A DNA stretch of 23,835 nucleotides from positions 1-23,835 of the forward strand of contig JAZQPA010000146.1 in NCBI GenBank assembly GCA_045628125.1, read 5' to 3'. Below are positions 13,948 to 21,603 of this stretch, piece after piece (the first letter of the stretch is position 1; each line of letters starts with the position of its first letter). The position numbers were made by a program, and so were the translations under genes. Source of the stretch: Minthousia sp045628125 (GTDB lineage: Bacteria > Bacteroidota > Bacteroidia > Bacteroidales > Bacteroidaceae). The notes beneath the pieces were generated by a model that was not told where the DNA came from, did no database searches, and was given only the letters and a program-made list of their open reading frames with translations.

Positions 13948-15444
13948 TTACTTAATGTATTCAGCAAAGTTTACAGTCTTCATGTCACCCTTACGCAGGA
14001 ATGTCTCGTGGAATGACAGGGCTGCTGCCATGCTGTGGCAAGTATGACCCTTTGCAGAAATCTTCAGGTAATCCCACAACAGCTGCTTGTAGTCTGGATG
14101 AGCACAGTTCTCAATGATAGCCTTAGCGCGCTCAACTGGAGACTTTCCGCGCAAATCAGCGATACCCTGCTCTGTGATAACGATGTTAACATCGTGCTCG
14201 GTATGGTCTGCGTGAGAAACCATTGGAACGATAGAACTGATCATACCATCCTTTGCAACTGAAGGACAGGTGAAGATACTGATGTATGCGTTGCGGGTAA
14301 AGTCACCTGAACCACCAATACCGTTCATCATCTTGGTTCCGCAAATCTGGGTAGAGTTTACATGGCCGTACAAGTCAACCTCAATAGCAGTATTGATAGA
14401 GATAACACCCAAACGACGGATAACCTCTGGGCTGTTTGAAATCTCACTAGGACGGATACACAACTTATCCTTGAAGAACTCCATATCATCATAGATGCCC
14501 TTCAAGCAGTCGTTGGTAACAGTCAATGAGCAGGTAGAACCGAACTTAACACGACCTTCACGAATCAACTTAACAACCGCATCCTGCAGAACCTCGGTAT
14601 ACATCTCGAATGCTGGAATAGTGGTATCGCGACCCAAAGCGCCCAAAACAGCATTGGCAATGTTACCCACACCACTCTGCAAAGGCAGGAATGATGATGG
14701 AATGATACCACGCTTCATATCACTTGCCAGGAAGTCTGCTACATTCTGGCCAATCTTGTCGGTGATAGGATCTGGAGCGGTAAAGTTACGTGCCTCGTCT
14801 GGCAGGTCCACTTCAACAACACCTACTACCTTATTTATATCTACCTGAACGTATGGCAAACCGATGCGGTCGCTTGCATGTTCGATAGGAATAACCTTGC
14901 GGCAAGGAGGATCCAATGGCTCATAAACATCGTGCAAACCGATGCTCTTTGGGCTGTGGAAACGGTTCACCTCGATGATAACCTTGTCGGCTAGACGAGC
15001 TACAGTTGGAGCAATACCACCAGCTGCAGTCAGGTATGCCTTACCATCAGGGGTAAACTCGCAGCATTCCAGAATAGCGATATCGCACTTGCCCATGAAA
15101 CCATAGCGAACTTCCTGAGCCATCTGAGACAGGTGCAAATCGTTGTAAGCAATCTCACCTGCATTTACATGCTTGCGGAACATCGGGTTTGTGGTATAAG
15201 GAGCGCGATAGCGGATAGCCTTTTCCTCAGAAAGAAGGCCATCGGTTGACATTCCGGTAGAGGCACCGGTAAAGATGCCAATCTGGAAAGGACGACCTGC
15301 AGCATGTTCTGCAGCAGCAATCTTAGCTACTTCGGCAGTTACTGCCTTAGGAGTACCGGCTGGGGTAAAACCGCTTAAGCCGATATTCATTCCATGTTTG
15401 ATAAATGATGCAGCTTCTGCTGCAGTCAATTTTGTAAATTCCAT
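13948..15444 (-). CDS. Acetyl-CoA hydrolase/transferase family protein, likely succinate CoA-transferase
   Basis: A 498-residue class I CoA-transferase of the acetyl-CoA hydrolase/succinate:acetate CoA-transferase family, which moves CoA between acetate or propionate and succinate in the cytoplasm. In succinate/propionate-forming Bacteroidales this is a natural role in fermentation. The catalytic Glu is Glu284 in Y-T-E-V-L-Q-D. Oxyanion-hole/CoA-binding blocks are G-V-G-N-I-A-N at 258-264 and G-I-G-G-S-G-D-F at 375-382; the N-terminal block G-L-S-G-F-T-P-A-G lies near residues 22-30. The length fits the family (about 500). I chose ATG 15444; the longer frame begins with TTG at 15453 and adds only three residues. 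Substrate (acetate, propionate or butyrate) cannot be fixed from sequence. Confidence 0.9.
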   Translation of the reverse strand: MEFTKLTAAEAASFIKHGMNIGLSGFTPAGTPKAVTAEVAKIAAAEHAAGRPFQIGIFTGASTGMSTDGLLSEEKAIRYRAPYTTNPMFRKHVNAGEIAYNDLHLSQMAQEVRYGFMGKCDIAILECCEFTPDGKAYLTAAGGIAPTVARLADKVIIEVNRFHSPKSIGLHDVYEPLDPPCRKVIPIEHASDRIGLPYVQVDINKVVGVVEVDLPDEARNFTAPDPITDKIGQNVADFLASDMKRGIIPSSFLPLQSGVGNIANAVLGALGRDTTIPAFEMYTEVLQDAVVKLIREGRVKFGSTCSLTVTNDCLKGIYDDMEFFKDKLCIRPSEISNSPEVIRRLGVISINTAIEVDLYGHVNSTQICGTKMMNGIGGSGDFTRNAYISIFTCPSVAKDGMISSIVPMVSHADHTEHDVNIVITEQGIADLRGKSPVERAKAIIENCAHPDYKQLLWDYLKISAKGHTCHSMAAALSFHETFLRKGDMKTVNFAEYIK

Positions 15445-15478
15445 ACTATTCAACCTAAATTAGTGTTTTTTCGTTCGG

Positions 15479-15486
15479 CAAAATTA
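15479..15486 (-). promoter_or_regulatory. Likely -7 box of the CoA-transferase gene
   Basis: TAATTTTG on the minus strand, 34 bases before the ATG at 15444. The -33 element is not clear (the nearest TTG is 23 nt away). The bases between here and 15563 are AT-rich, without a recognisable gene or hairpin. Confidence 0.45.
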
Positions 15487-15563
15487 AACATTATTTTGAA
15501 AAATGAAATCAATTCCCATAGAATAATTTCATTTTTTTATTATGAAAGTTTAATATGTAATAT

Positions 15564-17393
15564 TCAGTTTGCAATCTGTGAGTTTCGTGATGCCAAGTCA
15601 TCGTAAATGGTCTGTAAAATTGCTTTTCCTTTCAGCAGCTGCTCAGGATTATTTCCTTCGATATTTTTTTGAGAAGCATGGTCGTACACAATTGTTCCTG
15701 AGGAATCTGTAAACATAAAGCCGTCATTGAAACAGCTAAATGCAAACGGATTATTGTACGCAGAACTAAATACATTTCTGCTGAACATGAAATCATCGGT
15801 TGGTAGTCCTAATTGGGCTGCAATAGTGGCTGCCACATCACTTTGATTCATATGCTTGGTAAAATGGAACGGTTTTTGAATGGCTCCTCCAATCCACAAC
15901 ATCGGACAGTGGAAAAATTCTCTGTTGTTGGCGAATTCTGCTCCTGGGATGTGGCAACAATGATCAGGCAGAATGATAACCAGTAGATTATTCCATAACT
16001 CTGTCTGTTTCAGTTGATTGATAAAATTGCCCAAACAATGGTCAGTATATGCAAAGCTGTTGTCAATTGGATCTTGATACTTGTCAAAAGGAACGTCCCA
16101 AGGCTCATGGCTACTTAATGTCAGATATCCCATATGCCATGGCTTATCCTTTGGCAATGCAGTAAGGTAGTCCATCAGCCATTTAAACGTCCATTCGTCA
16201 TTTACTCCCCATGCATTGTCTTGTTGCTTTTTTGGAAAAGTCTCTTGAGCAAACAATTTCGAATATCCTGCACTAAACAGGTAACTCTTCATGTTTGTGA
16301 AATTAATGTCTCCTCCATATAAAAAGCTGTTCTCATAACCGATCTCGGCCAATTTCCTCGCTATAGACGGCAGAGTCTGGCTGATATTCGGCATTTTCAT
16401 AATGCTCAGATTAGGGCAGGCGGGATAGCCGGAGATTGTGGATAGTGTACCACGGTCTGTGCGAAAACTATTGCTGTAATAATTATCAAAAAAGATTCCT
16501 TCTTCTATCAGGCTGTTGAAATGGGGCGTTATCCCTTCTTTGTCACTTGATAGACCCGAAATGAGTCCGCCAAAACCTTCCCATTCTATTAAGAGAATAT
16601 TAGGACGGTTTGTTTTTAAAACCAGGGTTGTGGAGTCTTCCGATGAGGGCTTTTCATATAGGCTGGCAAAAATAGTCTTGCATTCCTGCTCGCTTAATTC
16701 ATGATACATTTTTCTGAAATCCTGCTGTTTACCCATGGAGTAGAAGAGTGAGAAGCATGGATTGATAGCCGCATGATTCAGTAACTGCTCATCTGAGAAA
16801 TAAGCCATTCCGACATTAGCTGTAGAGCGGTCAACTCCACCCCGAATTCCAATAAACATCAAACCGCCAATTAGAATCAAACAGGTTGCGCCCCGGAAAG
16901 GTGAGGTTGGTTTTACCAGTTTTTGGGGAGCAATTCTGATTAAGGGAAACCCTATTAAGGCGATGACTGACAGAATGCAGCAAATCCTGACGATAATGAA
17001 TCCCATCGATACACTTGCCGCTGCATTTTTGGGTGAATCGATATAATTAAAAATTGTGGCATCAAGTTTAAATCCCCAGAAGTCATAAAGGGAGGTGTCT
17101 ACAATTAGAATAACACCAATAATAAATGAAACCAACCATAGATATGGCTTTATGATTCTTCTAAAATTAAACTGGCGGAATGGTATGGATACAAGGAGTA
17201 AAAGCCATGGCAGAATGGCCATATAGCCAATGATGCTTGCATCAAGTCTCCATCCATGAATGACAACCTGGGCAAAATCAGAAAGAGTATGATGGGCTTC
17301 TTGATTGTAGAACAAAAAAACCAAACGGCCCATACTGAATATAAGTATGAGCCACAGGTAATATTTAATTAAAAACAAAAGTCTTTTTCTCAT
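15564..17393 (-). CDS. LtaS-like membrane sulfatase-fold phosphotransferase
   Basis: A 609-residue protein with the layout of lipoteichoic acid synthase relatives: about five membrane segments (near 8-28, 54-71, 84-100, 129-150 and 169-185), then a large periplasmic alkaline-phosphatase/sulfatase-fold domain from about 260. Active-site candidates are Glu272 (W-E-G-F-G-G), the nucleophile Thr312 in F-R-T-D-R-G, His429 in L-S-S-H-E-P, and Asp477-His478 in L-P-D-H. LtaS enzymes transfer glycerol phosphate from phosphatidylglycerol; Gram-negative relatives add phosphoglycerol or phosphoethanolamine to glycans or lipids. As this organism should lack teichoic acid, the acceptor is unknown. The start overlaps the RNase H stop by 4 bases (ATGA), so it is the third gene of the argS operon. 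No hairpin follows the stop. Confidence 0.85.
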   Translation of the reverse strand: MRKRLLFLIKYYLWLILIFSMGRLVFLFYNQEAHHTLSDFAQVVIHGWRLDASIIGYMAILPWLLLLVSIPFRQFNFRRIIKPYLWLVSFIIGVILIVDTSLYDFWGFKLDATIFNYIDSPKNAAASVSMGFIIVRICCILSVIALIGFPLIRIAPQKLVKPTSPFRGATCLILIGGLMFIGIRGGVDRSTANVGMAYFSDEQLLNHAAINPCFSLFYSMGKQQDFRKMYHELSEQECKTIFASLYEKPSSEDSTTLVLKTNRPNILLIEWEGFGGLISGLSSDKEGITPHFNSLIEEGIFFDNYYSNSFRTDRGTLSTISGYPACPNLSIMKMPNISQTLPSIARKLAEIGYENSFLYGGDINFTNMKSYLFSAGYSKLFAQETFPKKQQDNAWGVNDEWTFKWLMDYLTALPKDKPWHMGYLTLSSHEPWDVPFDKYQDPIDNSFAYTDHCLGNFINQLKQTELWNNLLVIILPDHCCHIPGAEFANNREFFHCPMLWIGGAIQKPFHFTKHMNQSDVAATIAAQLGLPTDDFMFSRNVFSSAYNNPFAFSCFNDGFMFTDSSGTIVYDHASQKNIEGNNPEQLLKGKAILQTIYDDLASRNSQIAN

Positions 17394-18055
17394 TTCCTTC
17401 CAAAATCAGCGGGAACTTCTCCCCATTTCTCTGTTTCCCATTTTAATATGGGGGTATTATAGGTATGAGTTTGTAGCCACTTTTCAGCTCTTTCAATTAT
17501 AATATAAAGGTCTTCTGTCTTGCTGTCTCGTGGTAGTTTTGTTTTACATTTCTTGTTCTTCACCCAACTGATAGCATTCCTGCTGTCAGAGTAAATGATT
17601 GTCTGAAGATTTTTCTGTTGAATAAGTGCAAGTGCGTGAACAATAGCCAGGAATTCACCGATATTATTCGTCCCATAAACAGGTCCAAAATGGAAGATTT
17701 CCTGGCCTGTTTTCAGGTATATTCCCCGGTATTCCATGGGGCCTGGATTCCCGCTGCATGCCGCATCTACAGCCAGTGCATCGGCTTTGACCGCTAGCGG
17801 TAAAGGCAGGACGGTGTCGCTTCTGTTTGTGGGTACGTCTTGTGGCTCATTCGAACAAGAATCAGGCTTAGGCGACTTTCTCGTTATATAATCATGGGGA
17901 GAGGAATAATACGCTTCTTCAGCCTCTTCCATGGTTGAGAAAGATTTGTAGACAGCACCGGCAAAATTTTTTACTTGCTGCAGGCATTCATCCCAGGATT
18001 GATAAATCCCAGGATTCACTCCGTGCCATACAACATAGTATTTTTGTTTGCCCAT
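17390..18055 (-). CDS. rnhA: Ribonuclease H with N-terminal viroplasmin domain
   Basis: Cuts the RNA strand of RNA-DNA hybrids. The 221-residue protein joins a caulimovirus-type viroplasmin (hybrid-binding) domain at residues 5-50 (Y-Y-V-V-W-H-G, W-D-E-C, V-K-x-F-x-G-A-x-Y-K-S-F), a polar linker of about 35 residues and an RNase H domain at about 92-218. The four acidic metal ligands are Asp97 (V-D-A-A-C-S-G-N-P-G), Glu134 (G-E-F-L-A), Asp157 (Y-S-D-S) and Asp217 (P-A-D-F-G-R). The domain order is that of eukaryotic RNase H1 and of many Bacteroidetes and Firmicutes enzymes. It lies 2 bases after the argS stop and overlaps the LtaS-like gene, so it is in the middle of that operon. Confidence 0.93.
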   Translation of the reverse strand: MGKQKYYVVWHGVNPGIYQSWDECLQQVKNFAGAVYKSFSTMEEAEEAYYSSPHDYITRKSPKPDSCSNEPQDVPTNRSDTVLPLPLAVKADALAVDAACSGNPGPMEYRGIYLKTGQEIFHFGPVYGTNNIGEFLAIVHALALIQQKNLQTIIYSDSRNAISWVKNKKCKTKLPRDSKTEDLYIIIERAEKWLQTHTYNTPILKWETEKWGEVPADFGRK

Positions 18056-18057
18056 TA

Positions 18058-19878
18058 TTACATGCGCTCTGGAACCTCAATGCCCAGTAATCCCATTCCT
18101 AATCGGATGATTTTTGCAACATTGGCAGAAAGCATCAGGCGGAAAATCTTCTTCTGCTCATCTTCTTCGCGAAGGATGCTGTAATCATGATAGAACTGAT
18201 TGAACTCCTTAGTAAGATCATAGCAGTAATTAGCGATGGTACTAGGTGAGTAATCAGCGCCAGCAGCACGAACGGTGGTTGCAAAATCAGACAGCATCTG
18301 AATCAGGCTTTCTTCCTTCTCGCTCAACTCAACATGAGAAGCGATAGCCTCTGGAATAGTTAATCCTGCCTCGGCTGCTTTACGCAATACACTGCGGATA
18401 CGGGCATAAGTGTACTGAATAAATGGACCGGTATTTCCGTTGAAATCAATACTTTCTTCAGGATTGAACAGCATGTTCTTGCGAGGATCTACCTTCAGGA
18501 TAAAGTATTTCAATGCACCCAAACCTACCACACGGGCAATTTCATTGGTCTCTTCCTCAGTGATGTCTGTCAGTTTGTTGATCTTATCTGCACTCATCTG
18601 CTTGGCATCACTGATCATCTTTTCTACCAGATCATCAGCATCAACAACAGTACCCTCACGGCTCTTCATCTTTCCGTTTGGCAATTCTACCATACCGTAA
18701 GAGAAGTGTACCAGATCCTTACCCCATTCGAAACCTAATTTATCCAGCAGGATACTGAGTACCTGGAAATGATAATTCTGCTCGTTACCCACCACATAAA
18801 TCATCTTGTTGATAGGATAATCCTGGAAACGCAACTTGGCAGTACCGATATCCTGAGTCATATATACAGAAGTTCCATCGCCACGGAGCAGAAGTTTGTG
18901 ATCCAAACCTTCTGCAGTAAGGTCTGCCCATACGGAATTGTCTTCCTTGCGATAGAAGAATCCCTTGTCCAAGCCTTCCTGAACTTTGTCTTTTCCTTCC
19001 AGATAAGTGTTTGATTCATAATAAATCTTATCGAATGTTACACCCAAAGCCTTGTAGGTCTCGTCAAATCCGGCATAAACCCATTCGTTCATGGTGCTCC
19101 ACAAACCGCGGATTTCTGGATCGCCCTGTTCCCACTTAACCAGCATATCGTGTGCTTCCTGCATCAAAGGACTGTTTTTCTCTGCCAAAGTTTTAGCTGC
19201 TTCTTCCTCCATGCCTTCTGCTATGTATTTTGCCTGCAACTCTTTAACCTCAGCGCGGAAATGCTTGTCAAATGCCACATAATAGTCACCAATCAGGTGG
19301 TCGCCTTTCTTGCCACTGCTTTCAGGGGTTTCTCCATTTCCCCATTTCTGCCAAGCCAGCATTGATTTGCAGATGTGGATGCCACGGTCGTTTACAATGT
19401 TGGTTTTTACCACTTTATTGCCGTTGGCTGCAACAATATTAGCCAATGATACACCTAAAAGGTTGTTTCTTACATGACCTAAATGCAGTGGCTTATTGGT
19501 GTTTGGTGATGAGTACTCAATCATTACCAATGGAGAGTTCTCATCCGATTGCTGAATACCATAGCTCTCACAGGCGTGAATGCCATTCAGCAATTCTATC
19601 CATGCTGCGGAATCAATGGTAAGGTTCAAAAATCCTTTAATTACATTGAACTTTGAAACCACATTGGTGTTCTGCTGCAGGTATTCGCCAATTTCCTGAG
19701 CGGTTTGTTCCGGTTTTTTACGTGATATCTTCAAGAATGGGAATACGACCAATGTCAGATGTCCTTCAAATTCTTTCTTTGTCTTCTGAAGCTGGACCAT
19801 TGAGGCTGGAACCTCCTGTCCATAAAGCGATTGAATGCACAGAATAACGTCTTGTGCTAATTTTTCTTCTATTTTCAT
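18058..19878 (-). CDS. argS: Arginyl-tRNA synthetase
   Basis: Charges tRNA-Arg. The 606-residue class I enzyme has the ArgRS N-terminal tRNA-recognition domain (about 1-90), then S-S-P-N-T-N-K-P-L-H-L-G-H with the HIGH motif at 132-135. The KMSKS-like loop is K-M-K-S-R-E-G at 403-409, a variant usual in this branch of ArgRS. The DALR anticodon-binding domain takes up the last 120 residues or so and ends in the typical G-L-x-L-L-G-I-x-x-P-E-x-M. Length is normal (about 590-610). A -7 promoter box lies at 19904-19911. RNase H follows after 2 bases. Confidence 0.97.
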   Translation of the reverse strand: MKIEEKLAQDVILCIQSLYGQEVPASMVQLQKTKKEFEGHLTLVVFPFLKISRKKPEQTAQEIGEYLQQNTNVVSKFNVIKGFLNLTIDSAAWIELLNGIHACESYGIQQSDENSPLVMIEYSSPNTNKPLHLGHVRNNLLGVSLANIVAANGNKVVKTNIVNDRGIHICKSMLAWQKWGNGETPESSGKKGDHLIGDYYVAFDKHFRAEVKELQAKYIAEGMEEEAAKTLAEKNSPLMQEAHDMLVKWEQGDPEIRGLWSTMNEWVYAGFDETYKALGVTFDKIYYESNTYLEGKDKVQEGLDKGFFYRKEDNSVWADLTAEGLDHKLLLRGDGTSVYMTQDIGTAKLRFQDYPINKMIYVVGNEQNYHFQVLSILLDKLGFEWGKDLVHFSYGMVELPNGKMKSREGTVVDADDLVEKMISDAKQMSADKINKLTDITEEETNEIARVVGLGALKYFILKVDPRKNMLFNPEESIDFNGNTGPFIQYTYARIRSVLRKAAEAGLTIPEAIASHVELSEKEESLIQMLSDFATTVRAAGADYSPSTIANYCYDLTKEFNQFYHDYSILREEDEQKKIFRLMLSANVAKIIRLGMGLLGIEVPERM

Positions 19879-19903
19879 TTTCAGCTAATTTTCAATTCTG
19901 CTG

Positions 19904-19911
19904 CAAAGATA
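19904..19911 (-). promoter_or_regulatory. -7 promoter box of the argS operon
   Basis: TATCTTTG on the minus strand, 25 bases before the argS ATG. No exact TTTG at -33; TTTCG occurs nearby. It directly follows the HU terminator. Confidence 0.55.
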
Positions 19912-19946
19912 CAACGAAAAAAACGAAATAATAATGTAAATGATAC

Positions 19947-19980
19947 AAAAAAAGAGGCAAGCATATGCGGCTTACCTCTT
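19947..19980 (-). terminator. Intrinsic terminator of the HU gene
   Basis: On the minus strand an 11-pair stem (19980-19970 with 19962-19952, one T-G), loop of 7, then a T run (19953-19947). It lies 25 bases after the HU stop. Confidence 0.85.
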
Positions 19981-20005
19981 GATTTTATTATAGATGGCTT
20001 ATTGA

Positions 20006-20278
20006 TTAAGCAATGTCGTCTGCTAATTCTGCACCTGCCTTGAATTTTACAACCTTTTTAGCTGCAATTTCAATGCTCTCCTTGGTCAATGGATTAATAC
20101 CGGTACGTGCACTACGCTCACTAACTGAAAAAGTACCGAAACCTACCAATGCAACCTTGTCACCTTCCTTCAATGCTGCGGTAACACTCTCTACTAACGC
20201 ATCAACTGCCTTTTTGCAGTCAACCTTTGTCAAACCGGATTTCTCGGCCATTGCACTAACTAATTCTGCTTTGTTCAT
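20006..20278 (-). CDS. HU-family DNA-binding protein
   Basis: A 90-residue nucleoid protein that binds and bends DNA without strong sequence preference as a dimer. It shows the full HU pattern: M-N-K-A-E-L-V helical start, G-D-K-V-x-L-V-G-F-G-T-F at residues 39-50, the beta-arm with R-x-G-x-N-P at 59-64 carrying the intercalating Pro, and the basic C-terminal strand V-V-K-F-K-A-G. Length equals that of E. coli HU. It is a single-gene unit with a full promoter (20323-20354) and terminator, divergent from the rhomboid gene. HU and IHF cannot be told apart with certainty, but the lack of extensions favours HU. Confidence 0.95.
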   Translation of the reverse strand: MNKAELVSAMAEKSGLTKVDCKKAVDALVESVTAALKEGDKVALVGFGTFSVSERSARTGINPLTKESIEIAAKKVVKFKAGAELADDIA

Positions 20279-20322
20279 GGTAATATGTATTAAATGTTAG
20301 AAACATAATCTCTTACGAAATA

Positions 20323-20354
20323 CAAAAATAGGTTTTCCATAGCATATAAACAAA
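20323..20354 (-). promoter_or_regulatory. Promoter of the HU gene
   Basis: On the minus strand TTTG (20354-20351), 20-nt spacer, TATTTTTG (20330-20323), 45 bases before the ATG. The A-rich tract 20351-20370 may act as an upstream element. Confidence 0.7.
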
Positions 20355-20389
20355 AAAAGATAAAAAAAAATGACTATAATACGGCAAAA

Positions 20390-20421
20390 TTGTAGAAAAA
20401 ATCAGGAAATTGCTAATTTTG
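20390..20421 (+). promoter_or_regulatory. Promoter of the rhomboid gene
   Basis: TTG at 20390-20392, 21-nt spacer, TAATTTTG at 20414-20421. Transcription should start near 20428, about 28 bases before ATG 20456. Confidence 0.6.
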
Positions 20422-20455
20422 CATCCCAATTAAAGTGTTGAGAAAGGAAAATGTT

Positions 20456-21295
20456 ATGAATAATATGCCTCCAGTAACAAAGAATCTAATCATAATCAAT
20501 GTTTTGTTTTATGTGGCAACAATAGTTTTGGTCAAGCGCGGGATTGACCTGAATTATGTGTTGGGTTTACATCTGTTTTTGAATCCCCATTTTTCCATAT
20601 ACCAGTTGTTTACTTACATGTTCATGCATGGAGGATGGGCACATCTCTTCTTCAATATGTTTGCAGTTTGGATGTTCGGCCGTATTCTGGAAAACCTGTG
20701 GGGAAGTAAACGCTTTCTGATTTATTACATGATTTGTGGAGTAGGTGCCGCCATTATTCAGCAGCTGGCACAGATGTTTGATATTTTCATCTTGGGTATT
20801 CCCGGATATGCATTAACGGTGGGTGCTTCGGGTGCTGTTTGTGGCCTTCTGTTGGCATTCGGAATGTCTTTCCCTGAGGAGAAAATGATGATTTTCCCTG
20901 TTCCTGTGCCTTTAAAAGCTAAATGGCTGATATTGGGTTATGCATTGTTGGAGGTCTTGCTGGGACTTGGCGGAGTTTCGGATGGTATTGCCCATTTTGC
21001 CCATTTGGGAGGTATGCTGGTGGGCTTCCTGGTTATTCTTTTCTGGTCAGGAAATCGTTCGTTTACTGGAGCATCGTATGGATATATCTCTCGTCTGAAA
21101 AAACTTTTTACCAAACGCCGTAAGCCTAAGATGACAGTAAACTATGGCGGTTTTAATGTGGATCAGCAGTACAATATGCGTAAGAAGGAAGAGCAGGAGG
21201 AAATTGACCGCATTCTGGACAAGGTCCGCACTTCCGGATACCAGAGTCTGACTGTAGACGAGAAGAAAAAACTGTTTGAAGCCAGCAATAAGTAG
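20456..21295 (+). CDS. Rhomboid intramembrane serine protease
   Basis: A 279-residue membrane protease that cuts helices within the lipid bilayer. Six membrane helices span about residues 10-200. Catalytic Ser126 lies in G-A-S-G-A-V-C-G and His183 in A-H-F-A-H-L-G-G, the dyad of active rhomboids. The supporting H-x-x-x-N is His63/Asn67 in A-H-L-F-F-N-M. After the last helix comes a basic cytoplasmic linker and a helical tail (about 245-279, I-D-x-I-L-D-K and a K-K-L-F-E-A-S end), a C-terminal domain common in Bacteroidetes rhomboids (DUF6576-like). I chose ATG 20456, which has an A/G-rich site before it; an in-frame GTG at 20435 is possible but leaves almost no leader. Substrates are unknown. 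Confidence 0.92.
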   Translation: MNNMPPVTKNLIIINVLFYVATIVLVKRGIDLNYVLGLHLFLNPHFSIYQLFTYMFMHGGWAHLFFNMFAVWMFGRILENLWGSKRFLIYYMICGVGAAIIQQLAQMFDIFILGIPGYALTVGASGAVCGLLLAFGMSFPEEKMMIFPVPVPLKAKWLILGYALLEVLLGLGGVSDGIAHFAHLGGMLVGFLVILFWSGNRSFTGASYGYISRLKKLFTKRRKPKMTVNYGGFNVDQQYNMRKKEEQEEIDRILDKVRTSGYQSLTVDEKKKLFEASNK

Positions 21296-21306
21296 GCCTT
21301 CTCTTT

Positions 21307-21421
21307 TGTCTTCTATGAAGACCGGCATTGGTCTTCATAGATGCTTCATGCCGGTCTTCTCTTATGACTGTAGTTGGTCTTAACTTATGACCGCCCTTTG
21401 CCATAACTTATGCCTGAAAAA
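21307..21421. repeat. Degenerate 23-bp tandem repeat with overlapping hairpins
   Basis: Five units start exactly 23 bases apart at 21307, 21330, 21353, 21376 and 21399. The first four begin (G/T)GTCTT, and the last three share CTTATG at the same offset. Two 12-bp perfect hairpins that exclude each other lie in the first part: 21312-21323 with 21330-21341, and 21317-21328 with 21348-21359. The array fills the first half of the 308-base gap between the rhomboid stop (21295) and the secDF start (21604). No T-run follows the hairpins, so a standard terminator is not shown. The rest of the gap, 21422-21549, holds no gene or clear element. Confidence 0.7.
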
Positions 21422-21549
21422 ACGTCAGGAGAAGATTTCTTGGCTGAAAAAGAGGGCAGAAAATGGAGAAAGTCTCCCAAAAACCTAAAAATCTCTATTA
21501 TAAAGGTGTATATTTCCGCTAAAAAAGTGGGAATGTGTGAAAAATGCAC

Positions 21550-21557
21550 TAACTTTG
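21550..21557 (+). promoter_or_regulatory. -7 promoter box of secDF
   Basis: TAACTTTG matches TAnnTTTG, 46 bases before the secDF ATG. No good TTTG is seen at the -33 distance (a GTGG is there instead). Confidence 0.55.
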
Positions 21558-21603
21558 CACCCCTGTAACGAAAAAAATAATAAATTTAAATAATTTACGT
21601 CAC

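Noticed and set aside
20435..20455. GTG start seven codons upstream of the rhomboid ATG
   Set aside because: ATG 20456 gives the normal rhomboid N-terminus and has an A/G-rich stretch before it; the GTG would leave almost no leader.
21413..21429. CCTGA/TCAGG small hairpin as terminator of the rhomboid transcript
   Set aside because: Only 5 bp and not followed by a T-run.
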